In this document: piece after piece, positions 1 through 5,335 of the stretch | Position numbering within the stretch: the stretch's first letter is position 1 | How the letters are laid out: the number at the start of each line of letters is the position of its first letter | Assembly (NCBI GenBank): GCA_947478315.1 | Contig: CANJWF010000093.1 | Coordinates: 1 to 5,335, forward strand | Source: Sphingobacteriaceae bacterium | Lineage (GTDB): Bacteria > Bacteroidota > Bacteroidia > Sphingobacteriales > Sphingobacteriaceae | DNA: 5,335 nt | Reading direction: 5' to 3' | The notes under the pieces: model-generated | Told to the model about the DNA's origin: nothing | Seen by the model: only the letters and a program-made list of their open reading frames with translations | Databases searched by the model: none | Program-made: the position numbers and the translations under genes

Positions 1-13
1 CGTTTGTCTTTTA

Positions 14-350
14 AAGGTACTCATGCATGCCTTCGCAAGTTGATTTTTAATGGTCAAATGGAGTGCCCAAACGTTTTCATCATCGGTTGGTAAGCACTCG
101 CTCATGGGCATTTCATCTGTAAATAATTTGTTTTTAAAATGGTCAGATGGAACCTCCTGGCAATTTTCATGCCCCTTGGTGTCGAGACTCTAAATGTCGG
201 TTTCATCTGTTAATGATTCATTAGTGTTTAGTTTGTGGGATACTGATGTATTCGTTCTTGTTTATTTTTGAAGGCACTCACGAATGTAAAGCATTTTATA
301 GAAGTCATGGGCATTTTATAAAAAAATGGTTGAATGTGATAGCGTGTATT
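14..350 (-). repeat. Degenerate tandem repeat array, period about 90 bp, about four units
   Basis: This 385-base stretch has no convincing gene and is mostly diverged repeats. Seen directly: tttcatctgt occurs at 111-120 and 201-210 (offset 90); ttttcat at 74-80 and 164-170 (offset 90), each followed by ttggt and then actc; actc recurs at 19, 96, 187 and 276; aatggtcaaatg at 49-60 recurs as aatggtcagatg at 138-149 and aatggttgaatg at 325-336; tcatgggcattt is exact at 102-113 and 305-316. The last unit also carries an internal duplication, gcattttata at 291-300 and 311-320. Spacings of 77 to 93 nt show that the units have drifted by small indels. The leftmost unit runs into the window edge, so the array may continue. 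Orientation is given as minus because the repeats follow minus-strand genes. Unit function is unknown. Confidence 0.6.
61..99. other. Possible hairpin within the repeat array
   Basis: The arms gagtgc (61-66) and gcactc (94-99) are perfectly complementary. Inside them ccaaac (67-72) can pair with gttgg (86-90) if one A is bulged and the taa at 91-93 is looped out. That gives about 11 pairs around a loop of roughly 13 nt. No T-run follows on either strand, so it is not a typical intrinsic terminator. The neighbouring repeat unit does not conserve the pairing, so the hairpin may be fortuitous. Confidence 0.25.
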
Positions 351-356
351 GTATTA

Positions 357-375
357 AAATGATACATTATCATTT
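357..375 (-). terminator. Weak AT-rich hairpin after the flavoenzyme gene
   Basis: The arms aaatgata (357-364) and tatcattt (368-375) form a perfect 8-bp inverted repeat with a 3-nt loop. It begins 10 nt beyond the stop codon of the nitronate monooxygenase-like gene. Only two of the eight pairs are G-C, and no clean U-tract follows on the minus strand, so it is at best a weak terminator or an mRNA 3'-end stabiliser. Its position is the main argument for it. Confidence 0.25.
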
Positions 376-385
376 AGGATAAAAA

Positions 386-1336
386 CTATCGAATGTTTTT
401 AAATTGTTCTACTGTTCGCAAAAATTCTTCCCAAATTTCTTTAACAATAATAGCAGCAGGCTTAATTTCTTTAATGGTAGTGGCTACCTGTCCTATTTCT
501 AATTCACCGTCGTGTAAATTTCCCTCAAACATGCCCGTTTTGGCTCTGCCTTTTCCCAACAAATTACTGAGTGCTTCTTTCGACATACCGTTTAATTCGG
601 CTTGTGCTACTTGGTCGAAAAAATGATTACGTAATAGTCGAGCAGGAATTAACTGTTTTAACATTAATTTGGTATCGCCTTCTTTTGCCTCTAAAATAGC
701 TTGTTTAAAATGGGGATGTGCAGAGGATTCTGTAGATGCGGCAAATTTTGAACCTATTTGAACCCCAACTGCCCCTAATGCAAAAGCTGCTGCCATTGCT
801 CTACCATCGGCAATACCTCCTGCTGCAATAATTGGCAGGTTTACTGTATCGCAAACAAGGGGGACTAAACACAAGGTAGTGGTTTCTTCACGTCCGTTAT
901 GGCCACCTGCTTCAAACCCTTCGGCCACTAAGGCATCTACACCTGCCGATTCGGCTTTACGAGCAAACGTAGTGTTTGCAATAACATGAACAACTGTAAT
1001 ACCTTTATTTTTCAAAAAATCAGTCCATAAAGCTGGATTACCTGCCGATGTGAATATAATTTTGACATTTTTTTCAACTATTAGGTGCATGATTTTCTCG
1101 ACCTCGGGATGAAAAAGAGGAATATTCACACCGAATGGTTTATCGGTTGCTTGTTGGCATTTATCGATGTGTAGCGCTAAGGTTTCGAGATGCATTGAAC
1201 CTGCCCCAATGAGCCCGAGTGCTCCTGCGTTAGAAACCGCACTGGCTAATTTCCAACCGCTACACCATACCATACCACCTTGAATAATGGGATATTGAAT
1301 ACGTAATAGTTGACAGATTGAATTGGTTGTTAACAT
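386..1336 (-). CDS. Nitronate monooxygenase-like FMN-dependent TIM-barrel oxidoreductase
   Basis: The product is a 316-residue soluble flavoenzyme of the nitronate monooxygenase/2-nitropropane dioxygenase family. Members oxidise alkyl nitronates such as propionate-3-nitronate, using FMN and oxygen. Numbered from the ATG at 1336, the N-terminal YPIIQGGM (15-22) is the usual first-strand motif. AGGHNG (143-148) carries the probable catalytic His146. AAGGIADGRAM (171-181) and GVQIGSKF (191-198) form the FMN phosphate-binding end of the barrel. A C-terminal GRAKTGMFEG segment (263-272) is also family-typical. Length is normal. I chose 1336 because it leaves the usual short leader before YPII. An in-frame ATG at 1363 adds nine residues and overlaps the porin stop by 8 nt, and a TTG at 1384 is less likely. 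It lies 19 nt after the porin gene and is probably cotranscribed with it. The related enoyl-ACP reductase FabK shares the fold and the His motif, so the exact substrate is uncertain. Confidence 0.85.
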   Translation of the reverse strand: MLTTNSICQLLRIQYPIIQGGMVWCSGWKLASAVSNAGALGLIGAGSMHLETLALHIDKCQQATDKPFGVNIPLFHPEVEKIMHLIVEKNVKIIFTSAGNPALWTDFLKNKGITVVHVIANTTFARKAESAGVDALVAEGFEAGGHNGREETTTLCLVPLVCDTVNLPIIAAGGIADGRAMAAAFALGAVGVQIGSKFAASTESSAHPHFKQAILEAKEGDTKLMLKQLIPARLLRNHFFDQVAQAELNGMSKEALSNLLGKGRAKTGMFEGNLHDGELEIGQVATTIKEIKPAAIIVKEIWEEFLRTVEQFKNIR

Positions 1337-1355
1337 ATTGGAAAATAGCACTTTT

Positions 1356-3311
1356 TTATTCATAAAATCGCCACAGCACCCCAAAACGAATCATGGCATC
1401 TGGCATCGGATAGGAATTGGTTAAGTAATAACCCTTATTGCCATAGCCTTGATTGAGGTATTCATATTTAACGAACAGGTTCGCTTTTTTTAAAGTAGCA
1501 TTTGCCCAAACGGATAACAATGGAATGGTATTTAGTGCGGCTTGTTGGCTTACATAAAATTGTCCCAAAGCGGGATTGTAGGATGGATTGTTGAAACGAT
1601 TGTGATATTGCAAATCGATACCGGTGTGGAGGTATAATACCTTAAAGAAAAGGTCCCTATAGTATAAACTATGCCATTCATAAAATTGGGGAGTATTTAA
1701 AGATGTTAGTTCATTACTTTGTTGGTAGACAAGATAATTGTCTAAACTAAATCTCCATAAGTTAAATTGCTTACGGATAAAAAATTGCCATAGATGAATG
1801 GCGGAGTTTTGTTGAAATGGTACGGGTTGTTGTAGGTTATTTTCTCTAAAATATAGATAGTGATTCATGAGGTAATAATTGCTACCTAGGTGTAGATGCC
1901 ATTTTTCTGATTGAAATGCAATGGTATATTGATTGATTTGTGTTTTTGAAAAATTGTTTTGCCAACTGTAATGGTTTGATTGTTGATTTTGATATAAAAA
2001 TTCGGGCGATTGATTTACCAAAGAGGCACTCATCATCAAACGATTTGCCTGTAATTGAAAAGCTGTTTGAATACCTATATGATAATCACCTACATTGTTG
2101 CCTAAAACAATTTGTTCGGCTTGTGCCTCTAACTGTAGGTGATGGGTAAACTGATAGTTGAGAGCAGCCTTCGCTGTGGTGTTATAGAAATTACGGGTAG
2201 TGTCGGCTTGCGATAAGTGATAAAAATCTTGCAATACGCCTACGTTTAGTTTGATTTCATTTTTCAACCGTTTACTCTTGATGGTAAAGGCATAGTTTAG
2301 TTCGTTTTGGGTTTGATTGAGTTTAAGGGCATCGTTGGTGGTGATGCTGTTTAGGGTATTTTGTGCAAAAATTTTGTAGGTATCCGCTTCGTTTTTATCG
2401 AAATAAAAATCAGATTGTCGTAGTATAAAAGTATGCGTAATACGCTGTTTTGTGGCTAAATTGGATGGCGAACGAGTGCCTGTTGGTCCGATATCAAAAA
2501 AATGCTTCACAAAAAATGAAACATCTTTTTGATGATTTTGTGCAGTTGACAATTTTGTTTGTAAGGCATTTTTGGGAACATTGGTTCCTTTATCAAAAAT
2601 ACTGTCGAGTACCAACGAACCGTTTTCTTGATTGCGAATATCGTTCGTGGTCATATTGGCAAAAAGTTGATAACGTTGATTGGATGAACCGAACCATGCA
2701 AATAAAGCCGCTCCGAGTAAACTTGTTTTTTGATTTGCGAAAAAACCATCGCTGGATGAACGATTAAAGTTTGCACCCATGTTAAAATTCTTGTTAAAGT
2801 TTTGTGTTAACAGCACTTTAAAATGGTCTTCAACGCCTCCTGAGGACACATACGTTAACTCACTATAAGGCACGCGTGCACGGTAATAGTTGACTTTTTC
2901 GGACGATAATTTAAATATATCCCAGTTGTGACGACCTAAGTCGAAACCAATGCGAGAAGATGGTGTAAATAACAATGGACGAATCGGTTGACCATACCCT
3001 CCTATTTTAATTTGGGGGCTGATAGGCGTTTCTCCCGTGCCTGAAAAACGAAATTCGGTTTGTATGGTATCTATGGGCAATAATAAGATACTATCTTTTA
3101 GTAGAGAGAGACTAGTGTAACGGATAAATTGAGCGTTATAACTGTTTTTTTTTACTGCCTCATCCTGTTTTTTGCGTAAGGAATCTAAATCATTTTTTTG
3201 TGCAAAAACAGTGGTTGTGCCAAAAACAACAACCAACAACAACCAACACTTTAATGCCCAATTGCTAACACTTACAGGTGTATGGTAAATGTTTGTTTTT
3301 TTGTTATTCAT
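1356..3311 (-). CDS. Putative outer-membrane beta-barrel porin (Bacteroidota Porin_10-like)
   Basis: The product is a 651-residue exported protein, predicted to form an outer-membrane beta-barrel that passes small solutes. The start is the ATG at 3311, since the next in-frame Met is near residue 178. Residues 1-37 form a signal peptide with a long polar n-region, a hydrophobic core (about 23-36, LLLVVVFG) and a likely signal peptidase I site after VFA (Q38 first). There is no lipobox. Residues 38-100 are a charged, helical-looking linker. From about 100 onward the protein alternates aromatic and polar residues as beta-hairpins do. Recognisable family stretches are IGFDLGRHNWDIF (121-133), YYRARVPYSELTYV (142-155) and LTQNFNKNFNMG (168-179). 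The last strand, IRFGVLWRFYE, ends in an aromatic-rich barrel terminus. I assign the family from recalled resemblance to proteins annotated putative porin. Substrate is unknown. A run of nine A's lies in codons 53-56. It probably heads a transcript that includes the downstream flavoenzyme. Confidence 0.88.
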   Translation of the reverse strand: MNNKKTNIYHTPVSVSNWALKCWLLLVVVFGTTTVFAQKNDLDSLRKKQDEAVKKNSYNAQFIRYTSLSLLKDSILLLPIDTIQTEFRFSGTGETPISPQIKIGGYGQPIRPLLFTPSSRIGFDLGRHNWDIFKLSSEKVNYYRARVPYSELTYVSSGGVEDHFKVLLTQNFNKNFNMGANFNRSSSDGFFANQKTSLLGAALFAWFGSSNQRYQLFANMTTNDIRNQENGSLVLDSIFDKGTNVPKNALQTKLSTAQNHQKDVSFFVKHFFDIGPTGTRSPSNLATKQRITHTFILRQSDFYFDKNEADTYKIFAQNTLNSITTNDALKLNQTQNELNYAFTIKSKRLKNEIKLNVGVLQDFYHLSQADTTRNFYNTTAKAALNYQFTHHLQLEAQAEQIVLGNNVGDYHIGIQTAFQLQANRLMMSASLVNQSPEFLYQNQQSNHYSWQNNFSKTQINQYTIAFQSEKWHLHLGSNYYLMNHYLYFRENNLQQPVPFQQNSAIHLWQFFIRKQFNLWRFSLDNYLVYQQSNELTSLNTPQFYEWHSLYYRDLFFKVLYLHTGIDLQYHNRFNNPSYNPALGQFYVSQQAALNTIPLLSVWANATLKKANLFVKYEYLNQGYGNKGYYLTNSYPMPDAMIRFGVLWRFYE

Positions 3312-3373
3312 TGAAATAAGATGTTTTTAAACACACTAGGATATATTTATAACGATTATCTCACCAGGATTTG

Positions 3374-3460
3374 ATGGATAAACAGAACCGCCAACTTCCT
3401 TTTATGCTCCTTTTTTTCGAGTCTCTACGTAATGAAGACAGCACATTCGGCTTTTAGTTT
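3374..3460 (-). repeat. Isolated diverged copy of the left-end repeat unit
   Basis: Bases 3374-3427 align without gaps to 139-192 of the left array (constant offset 3235), with 35 of 54 identical by my hand count. The best part, 3400-3427 against 165-192, has 22 of 28 identical, including tcgag-ctcta. Beyond that, an insertion of about 14-16 nt precedes a weaker match, cggcttttag-tttaa against cggtttcatctgttaa. The copy has the same orientation as the array and lies shortly after the phosphorylase stop codon. The surrounding 166-bp spacer (3312-3477) shows no convincing gene. I also see no match in it to the Bacteroidota promoter pattern (TTTG and TAnnTTTG), though it should contain the porin promoter if the porin starts its own transcript. 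Confidence 0.5.
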
Positions 3461-3477
3461 TAAACTTTAAACAGTTT

Positions 3478-4293
3478 CTAACAAGTGGCTACCAATTCTT
3501 TTAGTATCAAAGTTAATTTCGGTTCAGCTTCTTTTGCTTTCGTTATAATATGTTCGATAGATACTGGTTTGAGCACTTCGTGAAACCCCTCGTCGGTAAT
3601 TACCGATATGGCAAATACGGGTATTTCAGCATGCTTTGCCACAATTACCTCTGGCACAGTGCTCATCCCTACTGCATCTCCACCAATGAGACGCAAATAT
3701 TTATATTCGGCTTTAGTTTCTAAATTAGGACCAGAAACACTTACGTAAACACCTCGATGACAGGTAATATGGTGTGTAGATGCAATCTTTAATCCTTTTT
3801 CTATCATATCTTTATTATAGGGCTCAACCATATCGGGGAAACGCGGTCCAAGCGAATTATAGTTCATACCTCTCAACGGATTATCGGGTAATAAATTGAT
3901 ATGGTCTTCGATAATCATCAGGTCTCCAGTGCGTATTTCACGGTTTAAAGAACCACTTGCATTAGAGACAAACAAATATTGAATACCCAATTGTTTCATC
4001 ACTCGAATGGGAAAAGTAATTTGACTCATGCTATAGCCTTCGTAATAATGTAAACGACCCTGCATGGCCACTACTTTTTTACCCGATAAAATGCCAAATA
4101 TGAGTTTACCTGCATGAAACTCCAAGGTAGAAATGGGAAAATTGGGAATATTGGAATAGGCAAACTGGTGGATAATTTCTATTTCGTTCACTAATCCGCC
4201 CAAACCTGTTCCTAATATGATACCTATTTCTGGTTCAAAATCAGCTATTTTTCGTTTAATATGAGTTGTTGTTTCGTGTATGGCTTCTAACAT
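3478..4293 (-). CDS. punA: Purine nucleoside phosphorylase (trimeric, PNP/MTAP superfamily)
   Basis: This cytosolic purine-salvage enzyme cleaves purine ribo- and deoxyribonucleosides with phosphate, giving free base and (deoxy)ribose 1-phosphate. At 271 residues it fits the low-molecular-mass trimeric class. Visible motifs are the phosphate loop GTGLG (28-32), His60 in EFHAGKL, GRLHYYEGY (79-87; Arg80 and His82 probable phosphate/ribose contacts), VSNASGSLN (109-117), SGPNLETKAEY (187-197; Glu192 predicted to bind the purine) and DAVGMSTVPEV (206-216; Met210 at the ribose site). At the position where 6-oxopurine-specific enzymes carry Asn in an ITN motif, this protein has ITD (Asp234). Such an Asp is typical of methylthioadenosine phosphorylases, so base specificity is open. 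The ATG at 4293 lies inside lpxK and gives a 38-nt overlap. It is supported by the family-like N-terminus MLEAIHETTTHIK before the GTGLG loop. There is no clear Shine-Dalgarno sequence, so coupling to lpxK is likely. Confidence 0.93.
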   Translation of the reverse strand: MLEAIHETTTHIKRKIADFEPEIGIILGTGLGGLVNEIEIIHQFAYSNIPNFPISTLEFHAGKLIFGILSGKKVVAMQGRLHYYEGYSMSQITFPIRVMKQLGIQYLFVSNASGSLNREIRTGDLMIIEDHINLLPDNPLRGMNYNSLGPRFPDMVEPYNKDMIEKGLKIASTHHITCHRGVYVSVSGPNLETKAEYKYLRLIGGDAVGMSTVPEVIVAKHAEIPVFAISVITDEGFHEVLKPVSIEHIITKAKEAEPKLTLILKELVATC

Positions 4294-5326
4294 AATCGTT
4301 AATTAATTGGTCAAAATAAAACTGTTGTTCGATAAATTGATGGCGAATAGGTAGGTAATATATGGGCAAGGAAGCCAATATCAAGTGATTTTTTAGTCTA
4401 ACTGCATCTTTTTCTGTGGTTACAATAATTTTTTTAGCGGTATTCACCTTGTCAAATTGTTCGCGTAACGGTCGCAAATCTCGCTCTTTAAAAGCATAAT
4501 GGTCGGGAAAATTATAATGAATTACATGCGACGTTTGCTTCTTTATTTCATCATAAACAGGTTGGGGGTTTGCAATACCTGTTAACAAAAAAACAGTTGT
4601 ATCTCGTTCTACTGTTGGTGAAAAATGGTTGTTGTGAAAAACGGGTTGTAGGGGTTCGTAAACAATTTGCGTAAAAAAAAGAGCTTGTTTATCTGTCAAA
4701 TGGAGTTTTTTGCTAATGGGCTGTTCGGCAACATCCTCTAATGTGGATGGACATTTCGTGATTAAAACAATGTTTGCCCGTTGAATGCCTCGAATGCTTT
4801 CTCGTAAATTGCCTGTAGGTAAATAATAATTGCGCTGCTGCAATTGATGATAATCAAACAGTACAATAGATAATCCGGGGGTTACTTTTCTATGCTGAAA
4901 AGCATCGTCTAACAGAATAACATCGTGCTCTTTTTGTAAATAGGAAATACCCACACAACGATTTTCTGAAACAGCAACCGTTATTGTCGGAAATTTATGC
5001 TTCATTTGAGCGGGTTCATCGCCTATTTCTACGGCATTAGATGCAGCATGAGCCTCTATGAAGCCCTTCGTTTTACGACCATATCCCCTACTTAACACAG
5101 CTACCGAATATTGACTATTTAATAACCTGATTAAGTATTCGGTGGTAGGTGTTTTGCCTGCGCCGCCTACTGCTACATTGCCAATGCTAATAATAGGCAA
5201 ATCGAAAGATTGACTTTTAAAAAATCCCCAATCGTAACACTTATTTCGTATCCACACTACATAGCCGTAAATTAGGGAAATAGGAAATAAAAGTAGCCGA
5301 ATTATTTTCAAAAAAGCCTTAAACAC
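4256..5326 (-). CDS. lpxK: Tetraacyldisaccharide 4'-kinase LpxK
   Basis: LpxK phosphorylates the 4' position of the tetraacylated glucosamine disaccharide, giving lipid IVA at the inner-membrane cytoplasmic face. This is a late step of the Raetz lipid A pathway. The product is 356 residues. An N-terminal hydrophobic segment (about 8-26, LLLFPISLIYGYVVW) should anchor it to the membrane. The Walker A loop GGAGKTP is at 54-60, followed by SRGYGRKTKG (79-88), GDEP (102-105; Asp103 probably the catalytic Asp), Walker B-like DDAFQHR (140-146), PDHY (274-277; His276 probably the catalytic partner) and TTEKDAVRL (303-311). All expected motifs are present. The start is taken as the GTG at 5326, which places LLFP at the usual distance. 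The frame stays open to the window edge three codons upstream, so an ATG outside the window is possible. The 3' end overlaps the phosphorylase gene by 38 nt. Confidence 0.94.
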   Translation of the reverse strand: MFKAFLKIIRLLLFPISLIYGYVVWIRNKCYDWGFFKSQSFDLPIISIGNVAVGGAGKTPTTEYLIRLLNSQYSVAVLSRGYGRKTKGFIEAHAASNAVEIGDEPAQMKHKFPTITVAVSENRCVGISYLQKEHDVILLDDAFQHRKVTPGLSIVLFDYHQLQQRNYYLPTGNLRESIRGIQRANIVLITKCPSTLEDVAEQPISKKLHLTDKQALFFTQIVYEPLQPVFHNNHFSPTVERDTTVFLLTGIANPQPVYDEIKKQTSHVIHYNFPDHYAFKERDLRPLREQFDKVNTAKKIIVTTEKDAVRLKNHLILASLPIYYLPIRHQFIEQQFYFDQLINDYVRSHTRNNNSY

Positions 5327-5335
5327 GATGGTAAG

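Noticed and set aside
263..270. Plus-strand TAnnTTTG match (tatttttg) as a promoter
   Set aside because: There is no TTTG at the expected upstream spacing and no plus-strand gene downstream. Such a match is easily fortuitous in AT-rich DNA.
61..279. Long-range inverted repeat gagtgcc (61-67) and ggcactc (273-279)
   Set aside because: Seven pairs over more than 200 bp is weak. The second arm is a repeat-unit motif that also pairs locally in the 61-99 hairpin.
14..350. CRISPR array
   Set aside because: The repeats are diverged, have no constant 25-40 bp repeat with unique spacers, and recur at about 90 bp. No cas gene is present.
393..626. Plus-strand open frame of 77 codons
   Set aside because: It is antisense to the conserved C-terminal part of the nitronate monooxygenase-like gene and shows no recognisable domain.
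1337..1384. TTG start at 1384 for the flavoenzyme
   Set aside because: It would overlap the porin gene by 29 nt and add 16 residues that do not look like the family N-terminus, while two ATG codons lie downstream.
1940..2149. Plus-strand open frame of 69 codons
   Set aside because: It is antisense to the continuous porin reading frame, low in complexity and without a family match that I recognise.
2450..2767. Plus-strand open frame of 105 codons
   Set aside because: It lies fully antisense within the porin gene. Its Trp/His/Phe-rich composition is what antisense reading of Asn/Gln/Lys-rich coding DNA gives.
3462..3477. Hairpin aaact/agttt directly after the phosphorylase stop as a terminator
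   Set aside because: The stem is only five pairs with a single G-C pair and no following U-tract, so it is not distinguishable from chance.

Overview
The window looks like chromosomal DNA from a member of the Bacteroidota. It is AT-rich, all four genes lie on the minus strand, the starts have A/T-rich leaders without clear Shine-Dalgarno sequences, one gene encodes a Bacteroidota-type putative outer-membrane porin, and lpxK is followed by purine nucleoside phosphorylase, an order I recall from Bacteroidota genomes. I cannot name the genus.

Read in the direction of transcription (right to left), the first pair is lpxK (5326-4256, lipid A 4'-kinase) and a trimeric-type purine nucleoside phosphorylase (4293-3478). 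They overlap by 38 nt and are probably translationally coupled. A 166-bp spacer (3477-3312) separates them from the second pair, a 651-residue putative beta-barrel porin (3311-1356) and an FMN-dependent nitronate monooxygenase-like enzyme (start 1336, or 1363 overlapping the porin stop; end 386). Each pair is probably cotranscribed. The lpxK and porin genes serve the outer membrane. The phosphorylase and the flavoenzyme are soluble metabolic enzymes with no obvious link to their partners.

The left 385 bases hold no convincing gene. They consist mostly of a strongly diverged tandem repeat with a period near 90 bp (about four units, with the array probably continuing past the left edge). A further diverged copy, in the same orientation, lies in the spacer after the phosphorylase gene. 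Both repeat sites begin shortly after a minus-strand stop codon. This small dispersed, decaying intergenic repeat family is the only element here that the standard genes do not explain. I see no mobile-element gene, CRISPR array, tRNA, rRNA or defence system. The gene content is otherwise ordinary housekeeping and outer-membrane material.
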